A stretch of DNA of 64,000 bases, taken from assembly GCA_963932465.1 (NCBI GenBank), contig OZ010794.1, positions 214,099,748 through 214,163,747 on the forward strand, given 5' to 3'. A program made the translations under genes and the position numbers. How positions within the stretch are numbered: position 1 is the first letter of the stretch; every line of letters begins with the position of its first letter. Positions 55,616-64,000 of the stretch are shown here, piece after piece. Below the pieces are notes generated by a model, which was not told the DNA's origin, ran no database searches, and worked only from the letters and a program-made list of their open reading frames with translations. This DNA is from Maratus speciosus. Taxonomy: Eukaryota > Arthropoda > Arachnida > Araneae > Salticidae.

Positions 55616-55840
55616 GCTGATTTAATAAGGCAAATTTTACAGTAAAATTTTACTGGTGAGGAAAAACAAGGATTCTGAGCGCTTCATGCGGCACGTATAC
55701 GTGTCGCTCGTCCCCAAGGGGTTAAAAGATACACATGTGATTTTGCCAAAAATAATCTCCATTCGTACTTCCTTATCCTGTTAAATCTTATTATTTTTTT
55801 ATGTTGTTGATTTGTTTTCGTTATTTTCATTACTATATAT

Positions 55841-56016
55841 CAGGGCTCGTACGCTTCAAGGACTTTCAAACACCTTTTACCAGACTTTTTGTAAAGTAAT
55901 AAATATTTGCCTTATTTGATGAAAAAGAGCTTCAGATATAGGGAGGAGTACTTTACGAAATTTCTGGCACTAATACACTTAAAATCCCTTTAAAGCCTGG
56001 ATGCATACGAACACTG
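55841..56016. mobile_element. hAT-like MITE, family N copy 7
   Basis: Ends CAGGGCTCGTACGCTTCAAG and inverse CAGTGTTCGTATGCATCC. Arms contain TTTGTAAAGTAAT/AGTACTTTACGAAA and the centre TTTGCCTTATTTGATG. Confidence 0.65.
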
Positions 56017-56091
56017 TATGTGTCATATATTTTCATTAAAATGTGGCTTCTAATCTCATAACTAAATTATTAATAAAACTATAAGCGTTTA

Positions 56092-56301
56092 TTAGCACTA
56101 AAAGCGCCTTTAAAGGTCATTTTGACCTTTGCCAAATTGATAATAGTCGATTCAAACCAGAAAATTTCTTCATAAGATATGTGAAATGTACGTAGCACCA
56201 TAGTAAGCTAATTAAATAAGTTAAACAGACATAAATAAAAATTCTGGAGTGAAACAATTTTTATAAAACTCGTGTAAAAAAGCGTTCGGATCTAGTGTTA
56301 A
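56092..56301. mobile_element. TTAA MITE, family P copy 4
   Basis: The left TTAG-CACTAAAAGCGCC (TTAA mutated) and right GGATCTAGTG-TTAA. Palindrome AAAGGTCA-TTT-TGACCTTT (56113-56131) lies 17 nt from the left end, with a third stem sequence for this family. It shares its right TTAA with copy 5. Confidence 0.75.
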
Positions 56302-56645
56302 CACCTTAACTGATTTTCCCGAACGCAGTTCGGACAAAAAGAGTTTGCTATCTTCGATACGAAAAGCTTTTTGATACCACTTAATTTTAACTGTAATCTT
56401 TGGTTTGTTAAATGGCGTAACTTTTCCGATTTTACAAAGCCAAATATTTTAGTAAACAAGAAGTGGTGCCGAGTCACCATGTGATTAAATGTCAACTGGA
56501 ACCAGAAATTCTTTCATAAAATAAGTTAAATTTAAACTACACAGATTTACGTTAAATAAATCAGTCAAATAACTTTAAATAAAAATTCTGTTGTAAAATA
56601 TTTTTTATGAAACTTGAGTAAAATTTCCGGGCGTTCTAGTGTTAA
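56298..56645. mobile_element. TTAA-bounded composite, family P copy 5
   Basis: The right half (about 56500-56645) is family P (GGGCGTTCTAGTG-TTAA). The left half (TTAA-CACCTTAACTGATTTTCC, palindrome CCGAACGCAGTTCGG) comes from another TTAA family. It looks like a hybrid of two elements. Confidence 0.55.
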
Positions 56646-57049
56646 TCAATCATTTGCATGAATATGATTGTTATATTTGCTGTTTGCTAAAATCAAGAAA
56701 TGTAATTTGGAAATATTATATTTTTAATACAGTTTTCCGAACTCTTAATATGAACAATCATACATTTTATCCATTTCATATTAGAGCATTCATCTATGGC
56801 ATCATTTACAATTAAAACTAAATGGGAAAAGCAATTTTTTAATGCCCAAAATTTGATGAAATTTAATCTAAGAGGCTTATGCTATAAATTTAAAGAATAT
56901 CCATTACGCTGAATCTGTATTTTGTGGGAATTAAGTGACTTTCGTAAAATACAGGGTCCCCATAAAATAATGTCTCAGTTATAAATTTTAATATTTTCAA
57001 CTGTAAGCATTATAGAGTGTTGGATCAATGCCAGAGCATGATTACCTTA
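56646..57049. other. No recognisable feature
   Basis: A/T-rich DNA without coding-like frames or repeats. Confidence 0.4.
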
Positions 57050-57255
57050 TGAGAGCATGTCCTTAAAAAAGACACCTAATTTTAATTCCAAAACTGACAA
57101 ACTGCCCCAAGAATATTTAACTAATATTTTCCTATTATAACGTACATGAAAATAAGCAAGTTCTTATTTTCTAATAAATTTTTTTATAAATTGCGGTGTC
57201 AGTCCATTATTTCATCAGTTTATAAACAGAATTACTCCGCGCCGGTAAGGGTTAA
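57050..57255. mobile_element. TTAA MITE, family Z copy 2
   Basis: The left end ATGTCCTT-AAA-AAAGACAC is the palindrome region with the TTAA lost; the right end is GCGCCGGTAAGGG-TTAA. With copy 3 it forms an inverted pair around a ~225-bp spacer. Confidence 0.6.
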
Positions 57256-57479
57256 TTAGGCAAAAATTTCTGTTTCTTTTTACTAGTGGGAATGTGCCCC
57301 GTTGGTAATCAGGCGCTGATCAAGGTCACAAATAAAGAGTAACTCAAACAGTTTAGATAAGCACATGCGGGGGTACAGCTTTGTTATTTACCCGCTTGCA
57401 GCGCCACATACGCAAAATGACGACTCCTGAGTGTTATTGCTTAACAGAAAGCCGTTAGATTTATGCATTTTTTGTTACC

Positions 57480-57709
57480 TTTTAAAAGATCGTGCCCTTT
57501 CCGGCGCGGAGTAATTCTGTTTATAAGCTGATGAAATAATGGACTGACAGCAGAATTTATAAACGAATTTATTAGAAAATGCGAACTTGCTTACATTCAC
57601 GTACATTATAAATGGAATTTTTTTTATTAAATATTCTTGGTGCCGTTTGTCAGTTTTGGAATTAAAATTAGATGTTCTTTTCCAAGGACACCACCTTCGA
57701 AAGGGTTAA
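57480..57709. mobile_element. TTAA MITE, family Z copy 3
   Basis: Inverted relative to copy 2. The right end is CCACCTTCGAAAGGG-TTAA with a TGTTCTT...AAGGACA palindrome 15 nt inside; the left end is GCCCTTTCCGGCGCGG. Confidence 0.65.
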
Positions 57710-58527
57710 CCGAAGTGTAGGAAGAATTGGACTTTAGTTTGGATGTTTGCCTGATAACTAAAGGTGCACGTTTTGGACATTTGTAAAAAAAAGAAGAAAA
57801 AAACTACATTAGTTTATCTTCAATTTGATATATGGTTTGTTGTTGTATATTGTTTAAATTAAACTGTTATAATATTTTGTATTTTACGACATGCACTTTT
57901 TAAGAGGAAAGCAAATAAATTTACACAAAAAATACATTATATTCTTCCATTAGATGAATAATACTTTCTGAAAGTTATTTTTCATTTCTTTTAATATTTC
58001 TGTTAGTCGTCCTCATAGCACAAATCATGCCTGGGTAAGCCTTTAGTCTGCTTTAGATCATTATTCTTAATACGAGTCGAAATGGAATGACAAATTGCAT
58101 TGATTATCATCTGAAAGAAACGACAGACTGCACATTCTTTTAATTCCTTCCCTCTTTTCACAGACCATTTCTCAGACTTATTTCAATAAGAAAAGCTTCA
58201 AGGAACCCTTATCGATTTATATAAAGTTATCTTCATTCACTGTTTGGTTCGGGTGGTATTTTTTTTCGGAATCAAAGTTGCAAAGAAAAATATTTCAAAA
58301 AGTTTTGATATTTCATTGATGAAATCTTTAATATTCGTTTTGAAATCTGGAACTTTTCTTAATTTGCTAACTTTTTTTATTGTATTTGTATCTGTCGTTT
58401 TTATTAGGTTGATAATGTATTTTGTGAAACATCTTTTTTTACCTTTCTGCTCCTATTTTGGCTTCAATATTTAGTTATTGATAACTTGATGTTTGTGTAT
58501 AGAACGTATCTGAACTTCAATTATGTT

Positions 58528-58745
58528 TTAACCCTTTCAGGGACAAAGCAATTCAATTCCTAATGTGTTGAAATTAACGAAGGACACTTGAATTTGAAAA
58601 CGAATTTATTTTTAAATATGAAAAAGCTTATATTTCGCATATATAATAAACCGAAATTGTTTTACCAAAATTCTGGTACCATTGTGGCATTTGGGAATTA
58701 AAATTAAATGGTTTCATAAAAATACCACCGCCCCTCAGGGGGAAA
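58528..58745. mobile_element. TTAA MITE, family A copy 3
   Basis: TTAA-CCCTTTCAGGGACAAAGC at left; right CGCCCCTCAGGGGG with the TTAA lost. The palindrome TGGT-n11-ACCA is near the right end. Confidence 0.65.
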
Positions 58746-60381
58746 CATTTCACGGACAATGGTTTGCCTATGAAACCATATAATTTTAATTACGAAATGC
58801 AACAATGACAAAGAATTTTGATAAAAAGTTTTGGTATTTCAATGATGAAATCTGTAATTATCGTTTTTGAAATCTGGAACTTTTCTTAATTTCCTAACTT
58901 TTTAAATTATGTTTGTTTTTGTTCTATATATTTTCAAATTATATGTAGTTTTAATTATGTTGATAATGTATTTTGTGAAAAATCTTTATTTTTCCTACCC
59001 GTTATTATTTCGCCATTAATATTTAGTTATTGATATATTGATGTTTGTGTATATAACGTACCTGAACTTCAATTATGTTTTAATCTTTTCACGACAATGG
59101 TTTGCCTATGGAACCACAAAATTTGAATTACGAAATGCAACAATGGCACCAGAGTTTTAATAAAAAGTTTTGGTATTTCATTGATGAAATCTGTTATTAT
59201 CGTTTTGAAATCTGGAACTTTTCATAATTTCCTAACTTTTTAAATTATGTTTGTATTTGTTCTACATATTATTAAAGTATATGTCGTTTTAATTATGTTA
59301 ATAATGTATTTTGTGAAACATCTTTCTTTTTCCTTCCTGCACGTATTTTGTCATTAATATTTAGTTATTGATATATTGATGTTTGTGTATATAACGCATC
59401 TTTCTTCAATTATGTTTTAACCCTTTCACGGACAATGGTTCTTCTATGAAACCGTAAAAATTTAATTATGAAATGCAGCAATGACACCATAATTTTAATA
59501 AAACGTATTTCTTTGATGAAATCTGTAATTATCCTTTTAAAATCTAGAACTTTTTAAAATTTCCTATCTTTTTTAATTTTGTTTGTATTTGTTCTGCATA
59601 GTATTAACTATATGTCGTTTCAATTATATTGATAATGTATTTTGTGGAACATATTTCTTTTTCTTTCCCGCTGTTATTTTGGCATTAATATTTAGTTATT
59701 GATGTTTGTGTATAGAACGTATCTGAACTTGACTTAAGTTTTAACCCTTTCACGGAGAATGGTTTGCCCAAGAAACCACAAATTTTTAATTACGAAATGC
59801 AACAATGGCACTAGAATTTTACTAAAAAGTTTTGGAATACCATTGATGAAATCTGTAATTATCGTTTTGAAATCTGGAACTATTCTTAATTTCCAAACTT
59901 TTATAATTGTGCTCTTCATATTATTAAAGTATATGTTGTTTTAATTCTGTTTCATACATCTTTTTCCTTCCCTGTCTTATTTTGACATTAATATTTAGTT
60001 ATTGATAATCTGATGTTTGTGTATACAACGTATGTGAACTTCAATTATGTTTTAACCCTTTCAAGGGCAATGGTTTGTCTATGAAACCACAAAATATTTT
60101 AATTACAAATACAAAGATGACACCAGGATTTTAATTAAAAGTTTTGGTATTGCATTGATGAAATCTGCAATTATCGTTTCGAAATCTGGAACTTTACTTT
60201 ATTCCATAACTTTTTTAATTGTGTTCTACATATTATTAAAGTATATGTCGTTTTAATTATGTTGATAATGTATTTTGTGAAACATCTTTCTTTTTCCTTC
60301 ACGCTCCTATTTTGGAATTAATATTTAGTTTTTGATAACTTGATGTTTGTGTATAGAACCCATCTGAACTTCAGTTATGTT

Positions 60382-60606
60382 TTAACTCTTTCATGGATAA
60401 TGGTTTGTCTATAAAACCACGAAATTTCAATTGAAAAATGCAACAGTGACTCCAGAATTTTAATGTAAAATTTTCTTATCTGATTTATTATCTACGTGAA
60501 ATTTCGCTTTTTTTTTATTTGCAAATAAGTTTGTTCATAATTCCCGGTGTCATTCATTTATTTCAACATTTTAGCAGTGGAAGGGATTTGTCCGTGAGAG
60601 GGTTAA
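60382..60606. mobile_element. TTAA MITE, family Y, complete copy
   Basis: TTAA-CTCTTTCATGGATAAT at left, right TTGTCCGTGAGAGGG-TTAA. The left half equals the half-elements in the preceding tandem units. Palindrome GGTTT-n7-AAACC lies 16 nt from the left TTAA. Confidence 0.75.
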
Positions 60607-60701
60607 CCCTTAACAAGCTAATACCGCCCATATGCGCGATAACCAATTTTTATTGTACAAATGTGATGTTTTAAATGAGACACCAGTATTTTTGTCGTCC
60701 T

Positions 60702-60952
60702 TTAACACGTTAAGCGCCACGTCAGCCACCGGTGGGTGACAGCGAACTTTCCGTTTAAAACGCGTCATTCACCGATGGCTGACGTCTGAAATATGATACA
60801 AACCTGAAAAAATATACATGGTTTTAAATAATTACTGAACAGATATTAAAAATTTTCCTACCTTTTATTTATTACAGGATTATACTTTTATTAAAATTGC
60901 TTTAAACATTGTAAATTTTCCGTGTCAGTCATCGTGGCACTCAACGTGTTAA
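60702..60952. mobile_element. TTAA MITE, family V copy 2
   Basis: TTAA-CACGTTAAGCGCCAC and GGCACTCAACGTG-TTAA. The near-palindrome GTCAGCCACCGGTGGGTGAC (60721-60740) lies 15 nt from the left TTAA, and an inverted relative of it (CATTCACCGATGGCTGACG) follows at about 60767-60785. Confidence 0.8.
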
Positions 60953-61173
60953 GGATTATCCCCCTAACAGGTTTGCCCGTACGCAGTACCTGCTATTACA
61001 GTTTGCTTGTTTCTTTAATAACTAAAAACTTTTCTACACGAGTAATTTTAAATTGTAATATTCACTTTATTCAAAGGCAGGCATACATCATTATATAAGG
61101 TGAATATTTTAGTACCATAAAAGTGATGCGTGGTCTCTATTTTTAGTTTACTGTGTCAAAAAAAATGGACCTC
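60953..61173. other. Decayed MITE-like sequence
   Basis: It contains the shared core form ATTATATAAGGTGAATATTT near 61093-61112, but no clear ends. Related interior sequence recurs near 56350-56470 and 63610-63730. Confidence 0.4.
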
Positions 61174-61322
61174 TTAACACCAGAAACTATTTAACTTATG
61201 TACTTATCCTATAATTGTGCTACATATATTTAAGATATTTTAAGGAAAAAAAAAATGTTCGAATCGACTGTTATCAATTTGGCCGGGGTTAAAATGACCC
61301 CTAACGGCGGTTCTAGTGTTAA
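61174..61322. mobile_element. TTAA MITE, family P copy 6, internally deleted
   Basis: TTAA-CACCAGAAACTATTTAAC at left and GGCGGTTCTAGTG-TTAA at right. Near-palindrome GGGGTTAAAATGACCCC is near the right end. Confidence 0.65.
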
Positions 61323-62259
61323 AGAACAAAAAATCCAAATTCGAGCATACCAAAACAAGATTTATTTGCTCTTAGTCTACCTGATATTCTAATGTAGCCT
61401 AAAAAATTATCTAGACAGATGAGATTTAGCATTAGATGAATACAATCTAATAAAACAATCTCGATGAAATGCAGCCTAAGAAACGTATTCTAAAGTTTTA
61501 TAAATCATTCATTTAGTGGGCTATTTATTTGAAATGGATTATGTGATTTTATTAACCTTATGATTACGGACCAGGGCTGGCGACCATTTTTTTTATTCGG
61601 TTGCACCTCAATTTATAAAAAAATTTCTTCCGTGTAATTTCTCTTGAAAATACCCTAGTATATGTGTATAGCAGAGATTACTTTTATAAAGGTGGTACTA
61701 CTCGAATAATAAAATAGTTGCTTTGACGTACATACCCTTACTCCGTCAACAAAGTATTGATAGTATTGTATTATGTAACAGGCGTAAATATTTAAATATT
61801 ATTTTGGTTTATAGGTAGCGAAACCAATTGGAATATCCTCATTTCTGCAATGCGCGTTCTCTTTAGATTTTCGTTGCAATCTTCAACGGAAGCTCAAATG
61901 TAGTTATTGTCAAATAAGGCGTGTTTTCGCGTAAACAAATAAGTGTCAACCATATAGTCAAGAACCATTTATTAAAGGTTTTTTAACGAAATCCCTGAGT
62001 TCCATTTTATCTGAAATAATGTCTTTAACATTTAAATAATCTTTAAAATTGTCGAGTCTGCTAAAATATTTATATGTGGGCTTCACAATGATATAATTTT
62101 GTATAAGAAAGAGATTATTTTTTAAATATATTTAAAATATTTATTTGATGCATAACTGTTACTAATATATATATTTTAAATTCTTTTATATCTCATTCTT
62201 GGGGATAAACTCATAGGTTTTTCTTTGTTTTAAACAATTTTCTGAACACGAATCCAATT
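61323..62259. other. No recognisable feature
   Basis: A/T-rich DNA with weak similarity to array sequence. No coding-like frame. Confidence 0.4.
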
Positions 62260-62635
62260 CAGGGCAGCCACAGGCGACTATTTTTATATTATGTTCGTAC
62301 CACTATTAAAAAAAAATACATTTAGTAGTATATTTTTCTTCCAAATGCGTTCAAAGCGCATGTAAAAGGTTTTGGTTTTGAAAATGTGGTGCGAAATATC
62401 TTTAACCCTCTGTCTACCAGAAGGGTCCAATGGACCCGACATGTATATTCAAAATATCTATTCAAACCAGAAATTTCTTCAAAACAAACTAAATGTATAA
62501 ATCAGACAATAATAAGTTAAATAAACAAATTAAATAGTTTTAAGTAAAAATTCTGGTGTAGAATGTTTTTATAAAACTTGAGTAAAATTTCCGGTAGTTC
62601 TAGGGTTAAAAAATAGTCGTCTGTGGCTGCCCGAC
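62260..62635. mobile_element. hAT-like MITE, family S copy 3, split by Q copy 4
   Basis: Ends CAGGGCAGCCACAGGCGACT and inverse CGGGCAGCCACAGACGACT; flanks share CAATT. Q copy 4 is inserted near the right arm. Confidence 0.65.
62402..62609. mobile_element. TTAA MITE, family Q copy 4
   Basis: This 208-bp copy is inverted relative to Q1-Q3. TTAA-CCCTCTGTCTACCAG, palindrome GGGTCC-AAT-GGACCC (62423-62437) 17 nt from TTAA, right end CCGGTAGTTCTAGGG-TTAA. Confidence 0.85.
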
Positions 62636-62985
62636 AATTGGATTGACAAATTGCCTTGATTTTCATCTGAAAGAATCGGCAGATTAATATGTTCGTTCTT
62701 TCTCAGTTCATTTCTCACAGCTTTATTTCAATAACAAAGTTTGGCCATTTTTTATGGCGATATCTGTATAATATTTCTTTTCTCATATTTTATCATTTGA
62801 ATCACAAGAGGAAACAGCATTCACTTATCAAAACAACTTGGTAAAATATGGCTCTATTCTCATATGTTTTGTATATATGTTATGGAAGAGTTTCTGTAAT
62901 ACATATACCTTTTATATCACAACTTTTGGCTTTTTTCATTTTATAACAGAATGAAAGGGAAAAAAGTACTACTAGATAATATTTA

Positions 62986-63197
62986 TTAACCCTTTGAAGG
63001 GCGGTGATGCCGGCACGGCATCACATAATTTTAAACCCTAATTGCCACATTGACACCGGAATTTTATAATGAAAGTTTCACCTTTTTAAATATGCGAAGA
63101 TATGCTTTTACTTTTTTGAGAGATAAATTCTTTCGTAAATACTGGTGACAATTAATTATTTCAGCATTTAGAAATACAAGTAACCTGAAAGGGTTAA
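62986..63197. mobile_element. TTAA MITE, family H copy 4
   Basis: TTAA-CCCTTTGAAGGGCG, then GTGATGCCG-GCA-CGGCATCAC (63004-63024), 14 nt from TTAA. The right end is AACCTGAAAGGG-TTAA. Confidence 0.85.
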
Positions 63198-64000
63198 AAT
63201 GAATTTAAAATCTACTATTTTTAATGATCTGTGTTTGTTTAAGAAAATAAATATCAATATGTATTGTCTTTTGTGACTAAAAAAAATGCTAACAGCTAAA
63301 GTTCAGTTAAAAAGGAAAACTGATTATAAATCACCATAAAAAATATAAAAACATACAGGGCGCGTCTCGAGATCGAATCAACATCAGCCCGTCCTCAGCC
63401 GAAGTAAACACGTGTCTGTATAGGGACAACGCCACAAATGAAGTGAAAGGTAGGGAATAGCACTTACGAAGAATGCGGCAGGTAGCGCTACCTGAAGGGT
63501 AAACACCTATCACACAGGAGGCAAGGCAGAAGAGGAAAGTGTTGTCAAAATGATAGACAAAAAAGGAAATAATAAAAAAAAATAGAGAAGAAAAGAAAAG
63601 ACTTTGCTTACTTAGTTACTAAAAGCTTTGTGATACCGCTAATTTGTAACTGTAATTTCCCTTTATTAATTGTCAGATATTTTTCGATTGCCTAACACAA
63701 ACATTTTAGTAAGAAAAAAGTGATGGAAAAATAATGAAACAGATAAGGGGTAATTATAATCCCCCTGTATATTGAAATGCAATGTAAAAAAAAAATCATA
63801 AGCATGGATATAATTAAAATGAATTTCTAAAATGTATATTATGTATGCTTCATTTTTATAGCTTCATACCTATGAAAGTAAAATTAAATTGAAACTTTAA
63901 TTTTGCTTTTTGATTTCTACTTTGGTAATGCATAACATTTTTGCCCCCCAAAAATATATATTTATGTTTAACATAATTAATTTAAAGAATCTTTGAAGAA
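63198..64000. other. Unassigned, with a G/C-richer island at 63355-63535
   Basis: The island has a 60-codon minus-strand frame (63331-63513; SLYRHVFTSAEDGLMLIRSR) and the palindrome GGTAGCGCTACC. It differs in composition from its surroundings, but I recognise no family. The rest is A/T-rich. Confidence 0.35.

Larger units (their letters stand above)
54433..55725. mobile_element. TTAA MITE, family L copy 2, split by a retrotransposon
   Basis: TTAA-CCCCTTCGGGACGGG and CGTCCCCAAGGGG-TTAA, with hairpin GCGGCACG-TATA-CGTGTCGC (55688-55707). The two halves join exactly to the L copy 1 sequence once the insertion and one GCTGATTTAATA are removed. Confidence 0.9.
58275..60606. repeat. Tandem array of ~0.33-kb units carrying a half MITE
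   Basis: The anchor TCTGGAACTTTTCTTAAT recurs near 58351, 58878, 59216, 59548, 59878 and 60190, so spacing is 312-338 bp except for the first interval (527 bp), which holds family A copy 3. From the second unit on, each unit starts with the left half of a Y-type MITE (TTAA-CCCTTTCACGGACAAT then GGTTT-n7-AAACC) that runs without its right half into array sequence. Only the last unit (60382-60606) has a complete Y element. Confidence 0.8.
25488..62800. repeat. Diverged tandem array underlying the right half of the window
   Basis: A landmark (about CTTAATACGAGTCGAAATGG followed by AAATTGCATTGATTATC) recurs near 25881, 26517, 26938, 27430, 28998, 39120, 43570, 46530, 49730, 58080 and 62640, and inverted near 32490. 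A second landmark (about CTACCAAAGTATACTTTAAT) recurs near 29498, 32685, 42320 and 44200. A third (about GTGTAATAAGGAAAAATCGTG) recurs near 30790, 33135, 43040, 45425 and 49420. The order is the same each time, so the background is a tandemly duplicated unit, later filled with MITEs. I cannot assign a gene family. Confidence 0.65.

Noticed and set aside
1..64000. A complete piggyBac or hAT transposase supplying the MITEs
   Set aside because: No frame in the window shows piggyBac (DDD) or hAT (BED/dimerisation) motifs; the source must lie elsewhere.

Overview
This window looks like intergenic, transposon-saturated DNA from an arthropod nuclear genome, probably an arachnid such as a spider. The organism call is an inference. 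It rests on strong A+T richness, the lack of any recognisable host gene, and the mix of elements: zinc-knuckle non-LTR retrotransposons, Tc1/mariner, hAT-like and Helitron-like elements, and dozens of TTAA-flanked MITEs. The only long open frames belong to two related non-LTR retrotransposons. Family letters used below (A, B, F, H, I, K, N, P, Q and so on) are local labels for this annotation, not database names.

Layout. 1-335: end of a Tc1-like transposon. 574-824: TTAA MITE. 1065-2475: Helitron-like element. 2752-5416: an I-family MITE split by an ORF1-only retrotransposon (2856-5296, minus strand, intact 537-codon ORF1, target duplication). 6.3-10.6 kb: microsatellites, a 29-bp minisatellite, MITEs and a second Helitron 5' part. 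10.9-15.3 kb: mostly featureless, with decayed coding-like pieces and a hAT end. 15757-21553: a nested stack in which MITE A contains MITE B, and B contains both a full-length but mutated non-LTR element (16083-21158) and a tRNA-derived SINE (21264-21505). From about 25.5 to 62.8 kb the background is a diverged tandem array: short units of about 0.4-0.6 kb at 25.5-27.9 kb, and longer units of about 2-3 kb further on. MITEs interrupt it every 1-2 kb. Inside it lie a Tc1-like element (50456-52501), a 5'-truncated copy of the 16-kb retrotransposon (54543-55615) and a compact array of about 0.33-kb units (58.3-60.6 kb).

Overall pattern. About 43 elements are bounded by TTAA and usually start TTAA-CCC, as expected for piggyBac-type, non-autonomous elements. 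In at least a dozen otherwise different families I count a short palindrome 13-18 nt inside one TTAA end only. That spacing resembles one end of the moth piggyBac transposon. Many families, including hAT-like ones, also share a central A/T-rich core around AAATAAGG. Empty-site paralogs inside this same window show the TTAA duplications directly. No piggyBac or hAT transposase gene is present, so these elements would depend on enzymes supplied from elsewhere.

Limits. Everything here was read by eye. Boundaries of decayed elements are approximate by a few to tens of bases, and family names rest on termini and target duplications rather than database searches.
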